64,000 nt of DNA from Nitrospira sp. (GCA_024998625.1 JACOEL010000006.1:124001-188000), one strand, 5' to 3'. Counted from the first letter of the stretch, positions 8,326-16,555 are shown. The notes: a model not told the origin generated them from the letters alone. Translations and numbers: made by a program.

Positions 8326-9738
8326 ATGGGTGGAAGACGGACGGTGATGGTCGGATGCGCGTTGGTCATGTTGGTGGGGTTGTTCTCATTCCCCCGCTTG
8401 CTGTTGGGCAGTGATCAGTCTCGCGTCAAGGAGATGATTCAGACCAATTGCGCCGGTTGTCACCGCTTGGAAGGGAAAGCGGATTCGCGTTTCAACTTAA
8501 AGGCGCCTGATTTGATTTGGGCCGGAAGCAAGTATCAGCGCTCGTGGTTGCTTCGTTACCTGACAGGGAAAGAGGCGCCTCTCTATCCCAAAGGCTACCG
8601 ATGGGATTTGTCTGAGGGGCCGACGCGGCATCCGGTGGTCAGCGAGGATGAGGCTCTGGGTATTGCCGAATATTTCGAACAACATAACAAGGATCCTCGG
8701 GTCAAAGTCGGCGCCTTCGATCTCTCGAAGGTCAGTAAGTTCGACGCCACGTTCGGCGGCGTGGCCTACAAGGCGCACGCCTGTCTCGGCTGTCATCTGA
8801 TCGAAGAGAACGGCAAACTCATCGGCGGACCGCAGAGCGCGTCGCTGGCCGCGGCCGGCCAACGGTACGACAAGGATTGGCTGTTCCGATTCGGATTGAA
8901 TCCGCAGGATTTTGTTCCGCACAGCGGCGAGTTTCTGGCCGATGCGACGGAACCGCAACTCCGTGCAGTCATCGGGTTCCTGATGGCGCAGGGCGTCAAG
9001 GATTTCAAGTATTACGAGCCCTGGACGGCGCCGGAGTTCGGGATGGCGAGTGCCGATCGCGGGAAGGTCTTATACAAGGAATATTGCTCGCAATGTCACG
9101 GCGCGACCGGAAAGGGCGATGGGCCTGCCGCGTCCGGCCTGGAGCCGAAGCCGGCGATTCATGCGAACATTCCGTTCGACAAGGTGCCGACGGACTATCT
9201 CTACAATGTGATTAATCACGGTGGTGCGGCGATGGGAAAATCGCCGAATATGCCCTACTGGGGTCTGACCATCGGGCAGCAGGGTGTCGCGGATGTCATG
9301 GCTTATTTGCGAGCCACGTTCAAAGGCGGGGCCGACGTGGCGCAGGCGTCGGGTAGCGGCGAAGGCCCGAGCGGCCTGTGCCCGCAACCGAGGAAAACGG
9401 CGAAGGCGCCGGCTGAATTCCTGTCCAAGACCAATCCGTTGCCGCATTCGGACGCGATCGTTCAGGCGGGCAAAACGCTGTTTCTCCAAACGGCCCAACC
9501 GGTGGCTTGCGCCATGTGTCATGGCGATAAGGGCAACGGGCAAGGCTTCATGGGGGCGGCGTTGATTCCGCCGCCGAGAAACTTTACCTGCGGCTCGATG
9601 ATGAAAGATCTTCCGGACGGGCAGCTGTTCTGGATCATCAAGAACGGTTCGCCGGGAACCGGCATGATGTCGTTCGCCGGGTTGCCGGATGAGCAGGTCT
9701 GGCAGTTGATCGCCTATGTGAGGAGTTTGGCGAAGTAA
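8326..9738 (+). CDS. Tetraheme c-type cytochrome with tandem cytochrome domains
   Basis: A 470-residue exported protein with a signal peptide (residues 1-28) and four CxxCH sites: CAGCH, CLGCH, CSQCH and CAMCH. Each lies in its own domain, so this is four fused class I cytochrome modules rather than a compact multiheme. The third and fourth carry GKGDGPAA- and GNGQGF-type loops, and the last resembles the protein at 11274. The ATG at 8326 follows GAAAGGAGT. It is 37 bases after the diheme gene and probably in the same operon, acting as a periplasmic electron wire. No catalytic domain is visible. Confidence 0.88.
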   Translation: MGGRRTVMVGCALVMLVGLFSFPRLLLGSDQSRVKEMIQTNCAGCHRLEGKADSRFNLKAPDLIWAGSKYQRSWLLRYLTGKEAPLYPKGYRWDLSEGPTRHPVVSEDEALGIAEYFEQHNKDPRVKVGAFDLSKVSKFDATFGGVAYKAHACLGCHLIEENGKLIGGPQSASLAAAGQRYDKDWLFRFGLNPQDFVPHSGEFLADATEPQLRAVIGFLMAQGVKDFKYYEPWTAPEFGMASADRGKVLYKEYCSQCHGATGKGDGPAASGLEPKPAIHANIPFDKVPTDYLYNVINHGGAAMGKSPNMPYWGLTIGQQGVADVMAYLRATFKGGADVAQASGSGEGPSGLCPQPRKTAKAPAEFLSKTNPLPHSDAIVQAGKTLFLQTAQPVACAMCHGDKGNGQGFMGAALIPPPRNFTCGSMMKDLPDGQLFWIIKNGSPGTGMMSFAGLPDEQVWQLIAYVRSLAK

Positions 9739-9800
9739 GAACGTGAAGCGTGAAACTTCTCTCATGAAACGTTCCGGACGAACGACGAGATACGAACGAT
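9739..9800. repeat. CGTGAAGCGTGAAAC-type intergenic repeat copy
   Basis: The gap after the tetraheme gene reads ACGTGAAGCGTGAAAC, then ATGAAACGTTCCGG and AACGACGAGATACGAAC. The same wording, in varying order, recurs at 5940-6035, 15055-15095, 25417-25450 and 30797-30815. No coding potential. Confidence 0.55.
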
Positions 9801-9825
9801 GAATGGCAAGTGAAGGAGGTTGCTA

Positions 9826-10185
9826 GTGGCGACGTTTATCATTTCCGGCAGTCGTGGCACAGACGATCCGACGATGGCGACCCTTCCCTTCATGGCGGCC
9901 AAGACCGCGAAGGAGCAGGGGCACGACGTGGTGTTGTGGTTGTGGAACGAGGCGGTGACTTCAGCGCGTAAGGGCTCGGCGAATCATGTCGTCGGGGTGA
10001 ATTTGACGCCGCTGAAAGACCTGTTGGCGGCTATCCAGGCCGCCAACATTCCCGTCTGGGTCTGCGGGGCCTGTGCCGTCGCCAGACAGATCGGGCAGGG
10101 TGATCTCGTAGCCGGAGCCGTCATCAAAGGCATGCCGGACTACATCAAGGCTGTGGCTGAGCGCGACCGGACCGTGACGTTCTAA
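9826..10185 (+). CDS. DsrE/DsrF-like family protein
   Basis: A 119-residue cytoplasmic protein of the DsrE-like fold. It opens with TFIISGSRGTDDPT, a typical beta-strand and glycine-rich loop, and carries a CxxC-like pair in VWVCGACA near residue 80 at the position of the family's sulfur-carrying cysteine. DsrE-like proteins bind persulfide or act as small sulfur-relay proteins, which fits the sulfur-type enzymes upstream. The GTG at 9826 is chosen because AAGGAGG lies at 9813-9819 with six-base spacing. Function beyond the fold is not shown. Confidence 0.75.
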   Translation: MATFIISGSRGTDDPTMATLPFMAAKTAKEQGHDVVLWLWNEAVTSARKGSANHVVGVNLTPLKDLLAAIQAANIPVWVCGACAVARQIGQGDLVAGAVIKGMPDYIKAVAERDRTVTF

Positions 10186-10200
10186 TTCAGCGAGAAGGGG

Positions 10201-11274
10201 ATGGGTCTTCGCATGGCGACAGACGGACAAGCGGTTGGAAAAGGAAAAAGCCGGAAAGATCGCGCCGGCGCGACAGAGACGGGATCGGTTGCGCAGAGCA
10301 ATGGGCGACTGGAGGCTGATGATTTGGAGATCATTCCGACGGCTGTGCCGAGGGAAGGAGACGGGTACCAACCTTCCGCTCAAGCCAGCGGGGAAGTGAC
10401 GGCCGGATTGATCGGTGAGCTGGGCCGAACCCTGACCGAAGACGATCTGCGGCGCGTGAACACCCGGCGCGGGCTGCTTCAGTTGATCAAGAGCAAGGAT
10501 ATCGACCTTGAAGACGTGCGTAAGACGTTGCTGTACGAACAGGAATTGCGGCAGCTGCAGGTCGAACTGGTCCGGCTTCAACGCTGGGTGCAGGCCGATG
10601 GACAACGTATCGCGATTCTTGTCGAAGGACGGGATGCGGCCGGAAAGGGCGGAACGATCCGCCGGTTTACCGAGCATTTGAATCCGCGCGCCATGCGGGT
10701 GGTGGCCCTACCGAAGCCGACGGACGATGAGCGGGGCCAGTGGTATTTCCAGCGCTATATCCGACAACTGCCCAACAAGGGTGAGATCGTGTTTTTCGAC
10801 CGCAGCTGGTACAACCGTGCGGTCGTCGAGCCGGTGATGGGGTTTTGCAGCAAGAAGGAACATCAACGGTTCTTGCAGCAGGTGACGGAGTTCGAGCACA
10901 TGCTCTACGAGGACGGGGTGACGATCATCAAGTTCTGGTTCTCGATTTCCAAAGAAGAACAGGCCAGTCGATTCGAAGCGCGCCGGCAGAATCCGCTCAA
11001 GCAGTGGAAGCTCAGCCCCGTCGATGAAAAGGCGCAGGAATTGTGGGATTCGTACACGCGATACAAAGAAGAAATGTTCAGCAAGACCCATACGACTTTC
11101 AGCCCCTGGATCATCGTCAAAGCGAACGACAAGCAGGCCGCGCGACTGGAAAGTTTGCGCCACGTGCTCAACCTATTGGCGTACAAGGGGAAGGATGAGG
11201 CGCAGATCCGTCTGACTCCTGACCCCAACGTCATCACTCGGTTCCATCGCAAGATGGTGGAATTGGATTTCTGA
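10201..11274 (+). CDS. ppk2: Polyphosphate kinase 2 (PPK2)
   Basis: A 357-residue PPK2, which transfers phosphate between polyphosphate and nucleotides. The first 100 residues are a low-complexity, charged extension. The kinase core has the Walker A loop EGRDAAGKGG, the PPK2 text NPRAMRVVALPKPTDDERGQ (lid and Walker B follow as FFDRSWYNRAVVEPVMGF) and the C-terminal WKLSPVDEKA. The ATG at 10201 abuts its GGGG, so the ATG at 10213 may be the real start. It is followed with one-base overlap (TGATG) by a cytochrome gene, an unusual pairing. Length is typical for one-domain PPK2 plus an extension. Confidence 0.93.
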   Translation: MGLRMATDGQAVGKGKSRKDRAGATETGSVAQSNGRLEADDLEIIPTAVPREGDGYQPSAQASGEVTAGLIGELGRTLTEDDLRRVNTRRGLLQLIKSKDIDLEDVRKTLLYEQELRQLQVELVRLQRWVQADGQRIAILVEGRDAAGKGGTIRRFTEHLNPRAMRVVALPKPTDDERGQWYFQRYIRQLPNKGEIVFFDRSWYNRAVVEPVMGFCSKKEHQRFLQQVTEFEHMLYEDGVTIIKFWFSISKEEQASRFEARRQNPLKQWKLSPVDEKAQELWDSYTRYKEEMFSKTHTTFSPWIIVKANDKQAARLESLRHVLNLLAYKGKDEAQIRLTPDPNVITRFHRKMVELDF

Positions 11275-11834
11275 TGCAGAGGCTGCTGAGTATCACATTG
11301 GCGATCATGGCGGCGGCCGTGGTGACGGGTGTCCCTGTAGTCGCCCAACATATGCAGCCGCCCCGCGTCCCGATCGAGCACCTCGAGGAGGCGCGCGCGC
11401 TCAAGAGTCCATTGCCTGATTCGCCTGATGTGGTCGAAAAGGGCAAGGCCCTCTATCACGGGAAAGGGACGTGTGCCACCTGTCACGGACCGGAGGGAGC
11501 GGGCGATGGGCCGGTGGCAGCACAATTGAATCCGGCCCCCCGCAACTTTCAACATCACGGATTCTGGCGGCATCGGACCGAAGGCGAAATTTTCTGGGTG
11601 ATCAAGAACGGGTCGCCTGGCACCAGCATGGTCGGATTTGCCGGGCAGCTGGCGGACGAAGAAATGTGGGCCTTGATCCAATATGAACGCACCTTCGCTG
11701 AGGGCCATGGTCACGGGCGAGGAATGGGGCCTCCTGGAGGGATGGGACACAGGGGGGCGCGAGAAGGTATGGGCGGCATGGGGCATCGAGGGGCCGGAAG
11801 TGGAGGCTGTGAGGGGGAACATTGCGATCGGTAA
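11274..11834 (+). CDS. Monoheme cytochrome c with Gly/Met/His-rich tail
   Basis: A 186-residue exported cytochrome. A signal peptide covers residues 1-24. One heme site, CATCH, is followed by GPEGAGDGP, and the axial Met is probably the one in GTSMVGF. The text RNFQHHGFW and GEIFWVIKNGSPG closely resembles the fourth domain of the tetraheme protein at 8326. The last 45 residues are rich in Gly, Met and His (GMGPPGGMGHRG repeated) and end with Cys-Glu-Gly-Glu-His-Cys, which looks metal-binding. Start overlaps the PPK2 stop by one base. Confidence 0.85.
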   Translation: MQRLLSITLAIMAAAVVTGVPVVAQHMQPPRVPIEHLEEARALKSPLPDSPDVVEKGKALYHGKGTCATCHGPEGAGDGPVAAQLNPAPRNFQHHGFWRHRTEGEIFWVIKNGSPGTSMVGFAGQLADEEMWALIQYERTFAEGHGHGRGMGPPGGMGHRGAREGMGGMGHRGAGSGGCEGEHCDR

Positions 11835-11867
11835 TGGGGCTGGATTGCGCATGGAACGGGTGAAGCT

Positions 11868-12302
11868 GTGACGGAGACGCTCCATCTGGTCTGTCCGCAT
11901 TGCCGGAGTATCAATCGTGTCCCGGCGGCTCGTCTGGCCGAGCAGCCCAATTGCGGTCAGTGCCATGCGCCCCTGTTTACCGGTCACCCGATCGCTTTGA
12001 CGGCGGCGGATTTCGATTTGCATGCGCAACGAGCGGAGATTCCTCTGGTGGTGGATTTCTGGGCCCCCTGGTGCGGCCCCTGCCGAATGATGGCCCCGGC
12101 CTATGAACAGGCGGCGCAGATGTTGGAACCTCGGGTTCGCCTGGCGAAGGTGAATACGGAAGAGGAACAGTCCCTGGCCGCGAGGTTCGGCATCTCCAGC
12201 ATCCCCACGCTGGTGCTGTTGCGAGGAGGGCGCGAATTGGCGCGTCAGCCGGGGGCGCTGAGGCTTCAAGATATTGTGCGGTGGGTTCGCAGCAAGATCT
12301 GA
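11868..12302 (+). CDS. trxC: Thioredoxin 2 (TrxC) with N-terminal zinc finger
   Basis: A 144-residue TrxC. The N-terminal 35 residues carry two CxxC pairs (CPHC and CGQC), the zinc-binding site that marks thioredoxin 2. The thioredoxin domain follows with the active site WAPWCGPCRMMAP and the cis-proline loop SSIPTLVL. It acts in the cytoplasm as a general disulfide reductase, often under oxidative stress. Start is GTG at 11868, 33 bases after the cytochrome gene. Length and motifs are fully normal. Confidence 0.95.
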   Translation: MTETLHLVCPHCRSINRVPAARLAEQPNCGQCHAPLFTGHPIALTAADFDLHAQRAEIPLVVDFWAPWCGPCRMMAPAYEQAAQMLEPRVRLAKVNTEEEQSLAARFGISSIPTLVLLRGGRELARQPGALRLQDIVRWVRSKI

Positions 12303-12622
12303 CCGGTCCCTTCTTGCGTCCGCGCTACGTTCGCATCCGTTCTCCTTTCCCTCGGTGCGATCTTCAGCCCTCCGGATTCTGAGAGATCCTGATCGCTGGC
12401 GCGTTTTGCGCCAGTGCCGAGTCCAGGCCGGTTCTGGAATTCCCCAATCGACATCCCCCTCCGTTGTTACTGTTCGCTGCTCCCTGAAAACCCTTGCCAA
12501 AGCGGGTATTTTGTTGCTGCGCCGCTATCCTTGCCTGGCACGTCCTCTGCTTTCTCCCAAGAGGGGTATCAAAGGGATAGGTTGAGGCCGGAGTAATCAT
12601 GGAGCAGGGAGGAGACATCATC
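12303..12622. other. Intergenic region with no gene recognised
   Basis: This 320-base stretch between trxC and the YtxH gene has no supported open frame on either strand. The reverse-strand frames crossing it are shadows. It holds one sigma-54-type promoter candidate at 12536-12551, and I see no clear terminator hairpin. Confidence 0.6.
12536..12551 (+). promoter_or_regulatory. Sigma-54-type promoter candidate upstream of ytxH-like gene
   Basis: TGGCACGTCCTCTGCT matches TGGCAC-N5-TTGCW with one mismatch (CTGC for TTGC) and intact GG and GC dinucleotides at the correct spacing. It lies 71 bases before the ATG at 12623 in a gene-free gap. It could drive the downstream YtxH and oxidoreductase genes as one unit. 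Confidence 0.45.
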
Positions 12623-12931
12623 ATGGCGGACCATCATGACAGCTGTTCGGGACTGGGGGTGTCGATCGCGTTTTTAAGCGGGGCGATGCTGGGTGCGATG
12701 GCGGCGATTCTGTATGCGCCCAGTTCCGGCGAGGAAACCCGTCGGGCGATCAAAGGCTATGCGCGTCGGACGGAGGACGAGGTCTTGGAAAAGGCCAAAG
12801 AGATCCGTGCTGACCTCTCCCACACCGTTGATGAGGCCAAGCGTTATCTGAAAGAGACCGAGGCGACGATTGCCGCGGCTCTGGCGGCGGGAAAGGAAGC
12901 ATTCAAGAAAGAAAAGACGGATCGGGCTTGA
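12623..12931 (+). CDS. YtxH domain protein
   Basis: A 102-residue protein with one transmembrane segment (about residues 10-30, FLSGAMLGAMAAILYAPSSG) followed by a long charged amphipathic helix rich in Lys, Glu and Ala. This is the YtxH/gas-vesicle-protein-like stress family, including the APSSGEETR motif. Its function is poorly defined; members are often general-stress induced. The ATG at 12623 follows GGGAGGA with eight-base spacing and is preferred to the ATG at 12599. The next gene begins two bases after its stop. Confidence 0.85.
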   Translation: MADHHDSCSGLGVSIAFLSGAMLGAMAAILYAPSSGEETRRAIKGYARRTEDEVLEKAKEIRADLSHTVDEAKRYLKETEATIAAALAAGKEAFKKEKTDRA

Positions 12932-12932
12932 A

Positions 12933-13850
12933 ATGTATGCCGTGCGATTTCACGGGCGCGGGGGACAGGGCGCCAAGACGGCAAGCCGGATTCTCGGCAC
13001 GGCGGCGTTCCTGAGCGGGTATCAGGCCCAGGATTCCCCGATCTACGGGGCCGAGCGCCGCGGGGCGCCGGTTGCGGCGTTCACGCGGTTCGGCCGGGAG
13101 CCGATCCGCGAACGAGGGGTTATTGCCCATCCCGATCTGGTGGTGGTGGCCGATGCATCGCTGCTGGAAGATCCTGCGGCCCGTGTGTCGGACGGCATCA
13201 CCGACCAGACCACCCTGTTCGTCAATTCGCCGCTGCAGGCGGAGCAGATTCGCGCGCAGAGCAGGCTTCGCGGTCGCATCACGACGTTGGACGTGACTGA
13301 GATTGCCCTGCAGCATTTCGGTCAGCGAGAGGCGATCAGCGCGTTGCTTGGTGCCGTTGCCGCCCGGTTGGCCGGGTTGCAACAGGAGTCGCTCCGGCAG
13401 GCCATCGCGAGGGAGTTGGGAGATCTCGGAGTAGCCCCGCCGATCATTGAGCGGAATCAAACCGTGGCACTCACGTGTTATGGGTCGGTGCAAGTGATGG
13501 AGCGTGAGTCCGTGACAGAGCCGGCGACTATCGCGACGACTTTCCACATACCGGTCTATGAATCGCCAAGCAGGGGCACGGCCAGGATCAGCGCCACCGG
13601 AAATTCCGTGCTGCGTGAAACCGGCGGGTGGCGGACGTTTAGGCCTGTGCTGGTCGCCGACAAGTGCAACGGATGCTGGCTCTGTTTCGTCTATTGTCCC
13701 GACGGCGTGATTGCGATGAACAAGGATGACCGGCCGGTGATCGATTATGCCCATTGCAAAGGCTGTCAGATCTGCGTGCACGAGTGCCCGACGCATGCCC
13801 TCGTTGCGGAGCGGGAACAGGAAGGCGGAGTGACATGGACAGCCAGATGA
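12933..13850 (+). CDS. porG: 2-oxoacid:ferredoxin oxidoreductase, fused gamma and delta (ferredoxin) subunits
   Basis: A 305-residue fusion. Residues 1-190 are the gamma subunit (RFHGRGGQGAKTASRILG, then DSPIYGAERRGAPVAAFTR), which contacts CoA. Residues 230-300 carry two 4Fe-4S ferredoxin motifs, CNGCWLCFVYCP and CKGCQICVHECP, corresponding to the separate delta subunit of other enzymes. With the alpha and beta genes after it this forms a ferredoxin-dependent oxidoreductase, most probably for pyruvate, used for reductive carboxylation of acetyl-CoA in the reductive TCA cycle. The start at 12933 is just after the YtxH stop. Substrate assignment is inference. Confidence 0.9.
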   Translation: MYAVRFHGRGGQGAKTASRILGTAAFLSGYQAQDSPIYGAERRGAPVAAFTRFGREPIRERGVIAHPDLVVVADASLLEDPAARVSDGITDQTTLFVNSPLQAEQIRAQSRLRGRITTLDVTEIALQHFGQREAISALLGAVAARLAGLQQESLRQAIARELGDLGVAPPIIERNQTVALTCYGSVQVMERESVTEPATIATTFHIPVYESPSRGTARISATGNSVLRETGGWRTFRPVLVADKCNGCWLCFVYCPDGVIAMNKDDRPVIDYAHCKGCQICVHECPTHALVAEREQEGGVTWTAR

Positions 13851-15073
13851 TGACCGGTAACCTGGCGGCGGCCTGGGGGGCGAGACTGGCCGACGTGGAT
13901 TACATTCCTGCGTTTCCCATCACGCCACAAACGGAAATTGTGGAAGCGCTGGCCAAATGGTGTGCGGGCGGTGAGCTGGCGGCGCGGTTCGTCACGATGG
14001 ACTCGGAACATTCGATGATGACGGCGGCGGGCGCGGCGGAGGCCACAGGGGCCCGAGTCTTCACGGCGACGTCCAGCCAGGGATTGCTCTACGCCTTCGA
14101 AGTACTCTATTCGATCTCCGGTTGGCGTGCCCCGCTTGTGCTGGTCAACGTGTCGCGAGCGCTGGCTGCGCCCATTACGTTGGAGTCGGATCATAACGAT
14201 GTGTTGGCGGCGCGTGATTCCGGTTTTCTGCAGATCCATGCCGAGACCTGCCAGGAGGTGCTCGATTCTATTCTGATGGCCTATCGGATCGCAGAGGATG
14301 AGCGGGTGATGTTGCCGGTCATTGTGAATCTGGACGGCTTTTCGCTGTCGTTCACGCGAGAGCCGGTGCGTATCCCGGATCCGGAGCAAGTGCGGACGTT
14401 TCTGCCGCCGTTCCACCCTGCTCACCTCGGGTTCCGAGCGTCCGTGCCCCATTCGCTAGGGGTGGCGGTGATCGGTGGGACGCCATACGCCTATTTCCGG
14501 CATCAAATGCATCTGGCCTCGATCAATGCGTTGGAGGTGCATCGGGAAGTGGCCGCTTCTTTCGAACAGCTGTTCGGTCGGCGGTACGATGTGGTCGAGG
14601 GGTATCGGCTGGACGATGCGGAGGATGTGCTCGTGATGACGAATTCCTGTGCCGGCACAGGCAAGGCGGCGGTCGATGCAGCCAGGGGAGAGGGTAAACG
14701 GGTGGGCCTGTTGCGGCTTCGGATGATTCGACCCTGGCCGGCGGATGCCATCCGTGGCGCATTGCGAGGGCGTCGCGCTGTGGCGGTGTTGGATCAGAAT
14801 CTCGCGCCGGGGCAGGGTGGCATTCTCTTTCAAGAAATCGCTGCCTCTCTGTATCATGAAGCCACACGGCCACGGGCGCTCTGCTCCTTCATCGGAGGGC
14901 TCGGGGGGCAGAATTTGTCGGTGGGGGAATTGCGCGCGATTTTCGAGCAAACGGCGAAAGCCGGAGTCAGCGGAAAAGGAATCGGTCCGGTTCTCCTCTA
15001 TACTCAAGCCGAGCATCGGGAAATGACTCAGCTCCAGATGGTAGCGGCAGGAAGCGTGAAGCGTGAAACGTGA
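13835..15073 (+). CDS. porA: 2-oxoacid:ferredoxin oxidoreductase alpha subunit
   Basis: A 412-residue alpha subunit: pyrimidine-binding domain I (FPITPQTEIVEAL, then MDSEHSMMTAAGAAEATGAR) and domain II (LLRLRMIRPWP and DQNLAPGQGG). It pairs with the beta subunit to hold thiamine diphosphate. The ATG at 13835 gives MDSQMMTGNLAAAWG, the normal alpha N-terminus; it overlaps the gamma-delta gene by 16 bases. The length is typical. The last residues (GSVKRET) are encoded by the CGTGAAAC repeat DNA that follows the gene, so the natural end may have been extended by the repeat. Confidence 0.92.
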   Translation: MDSQMMTGNLAAAWGARLADVDYIPAFPITPQTEIVEALAKWCAGGELAARFVTMDSEHSMMTAAGAAEATGARVFTATSSQGLLYAFEVLYSISGWRAPLVLVNVSRALAAPITLESDHNDVLAARDSGFLQIHAETCQEVLDSILMAYRIAEDERVMLPVIVNLDGFSLSFTREPVRIPDPEQVRTFLPPFHPAHLGFRASVPHSLGVAVIGGTPYAYFRHQMHLASINALEVHREVAASFEQLFGRRYDVVEGYRLDDAEDVLVMTNSCAGTGKAAVDAARGEGKRVGLLRLRMIRPWPADAIRGALRGRRAVAVLDQNLAPGQGGILFQEIAASLYHEATRPRALCSFIGGLGGQNLSVGELRAIFEQTAKAGVSGKGIGPVLLYTQAEHREMTQLQMVAAGSVKRET

Positions 15074-15095
15074 AACGTGAAACGTGAAGAAGAAA
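15055..15095. repeat. Short tandem CGTGAAA repeat
   Basis: The unit CGTGAAA(C/G) is repeated about five times in a row (GCGTGAAGCGTGAAACGTG and onward to 15089). It overlaps the last codons of the alpha-subunit gene and occupies the gap before the beta subunit. It is the clearest copy of a repeat type found degenerately in several other gaps of this window. Confidence 0.8.
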
Positions 15096-15143
15096 TCCTA
15101 CTGACCTTTCGGACGCTGCGAGATACGAACCGCGAGAGACGCC

Positions 15144-16082
15144 ATGTGGCAACGAGAGACGTTTAAGAAGATCAAGCAGGTTCCAGGTGAGGAGCATGTG
15201 CTTCCGGGAAGCGCGCTCTGCGCCGGGTGCGGCGGGTTGGAGTCGTTGCGACTTGCTGCGAAGGTGCTCGGCGACGATGTCGTGTATGTCAACGCGGCCG
15301 GTTGCTTCACCATGTTGGCGGCCTATCCCTATACGTCATTCAAGGGCTCATGGCTCTATACGACGATGGGCTCCGCGCCTGCCGGTGCGCAAGGCGTACG
15401 TGATGCGTTGGACCTATTGATCGCCAAAGGTCGGTTGCCGAAGCACGAAAACCTGAAAGTCGTGGTGCTGGGGGGCGACGGCTCGACCTACGATATGGCG
15501 CTGTCCTCCACTTCGGGCGCGATGAATCGCGGACTCGATTTCTATTACATCTGTTATGACAACGAAGCGTACGGAAACACCGGCATGCAGCTGTCTCCGG
15601 CGACCCCTTATGGAGCGCGGACAGCCACCTCGCCCTGCGGCCTGCAGCATCCGAGCGGGGCATCTCAAGAGAAGAAAGACATCTTCGAGATCTGGCGCGC
15701 GCACAAACCGCCGTACATCGCGACCGTTGCGCCGCGATACCCGCTGGATCTGGAAGAAAAATTCGCGCGGGCGGCTGCGTTCACGGGACCGAAGATGGTT
15801 CTCGCGTTAGCCGCCTGTCCGACCGGCTGGCTCTACGATCCAGGGGAAACGCCAGAAGTCGCCAAGCTGGCGGTCGAGACCGGGCTTTGGCCGCTGAAGG
15901 AAGCCATCAATGGAGTGCTCACCCACACCTACGTTCCGAAGCGCAAGCCGGTCGAGGCCTATCTCAAGTTGCAGGGACGGTTCCGACACCTGTTTGAGCC
16001 GACCATGCAGACGGAGGCGATTCAGCACATTCAAGCGCGCGTGGACGCCTATTGGGAGCGGGCAACCAGGGAGGGATCATGA
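15144..16082 (+). CDS. porB: 2-oxoacid:ferredoxin oxidoreductase beta subunit (TPP-binding)
   Basis: A 312-residue beta subunit. It has the cluster-ligand text SALCAGCGG near the N-terminus, the thiamine-binding motif GGDGSTYDMA followed by YDNEAYGNTGMQ, and the conserved C-terminal cysteine in LAACPTGWLYDP. Together with the two preceding genes it makes a complete enzyme. The ATG at 15144 is in the usual place. Its stop overlaps the next gene (ATGA), suggesting continued coupling to the cytochrome and hemerythrin genes downstream. Confidence 0.93.
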   Translation: MWQRETFKKIKQVPGEEHVLPGSALCAGCGGLESLRLAAKVLGDDVVYVNAAGCFTMLAAYPYTSFKGSWLYTTMGSAPAGAQGVRDALDLLIAKGRLPKHENLKVVVLGGDGSTYDMALSSTSGAMNRGLDFYYICYDNEAYGNTGMQLSPATPYGARTATSPCGLQHPSGASQEKKDIFEIWRAHKPPYIATVAPRYPLDLEEKFARAAAFTGPKMVLALAACPTGWLYDPGETPEVAKLAVETGLWPLKEAINGVLTHTYVPKRKPVEAYLKLQGRFRHLFEPTMQTEAIQHIQARVDAYWERATREGS

Positions 16083-16555
16083 TTCGACAAGCAGCTGTTT
16101 CGCTGCTGTTCTTCGCGGCGCTCCTCGCGAGCGGCTGCGCGGAGCCGAAGGCTGTATCCGGCATCAATGGCGTGACGCCGGTCCATTTGCCGGATGTGCG
16201 CACGCCGGTCCAGCTCGATGCCGATGCCCGACAGGAACATCGCGCCGTCATGCTGCAACATTTGGAGACGGTTCAAGCGATCGTCGCTGCGCTGGCCGAC
16301 GAGGATTACCGGCTCGCTCAAGGCTTGACCGAAACCCACTTGGGATTTTTCATGCATCGGCACGCGATGGCCCGCCAGCAGCCGGAGAACTTTCCGCCGG
16401 CCTATCATGACCTGGCGATGGCGCATCATGAAGCCGCAGAAAAGCTGGCCGATGCGATGCCGTCCCGGGATCTGAAGCAGATCCTGCCCGAGTTCAACAA
16501 AGTGCTGAAAGCCTGTGTTGCCTGTCACCTGGAGTACAAACTGCGTAGTTCATAA
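16079..16555 (+). CDS. Monoheme cytochrome c'-like lipoprotein
   Basis: A 158-residue lipoprotein: signal sequence ending LASGC with Cys20 as the lipidated residue. The body is helical with many histidines (HHEAAEKLADAM), and one heme motif, CVACH, sits a few residues from the C-terminus. This is the same C-terminal-heme layout as the protein at 1610, fitting a class II cytochrome. Start overlaps the porB stop by four bases. The function is unknown; such proteins often bind gases or pass electrons at the membrane surface. Confidence 0.75.
   Translation: MIRQAAVSLLFFAALLASGCAEPKAVSGINGVTPVHLPDVRTPVQLDADARQEHRAVMLQHLETVQAIVAALADEDYRLAQGLTETHLGFFMHRHAMARQQPENFPPAYHDLAMAHHEAAEKLADAMPSRDLKQILPEFNKVLKACVACHLEYKLRSS

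Noticed and set aside
10905-12500. 531-residue minus-strand frame across PPK2, cytochrome and trxC
   Set aside because: Crosses three well-supported genes and ends in repetitive, motif-free text.
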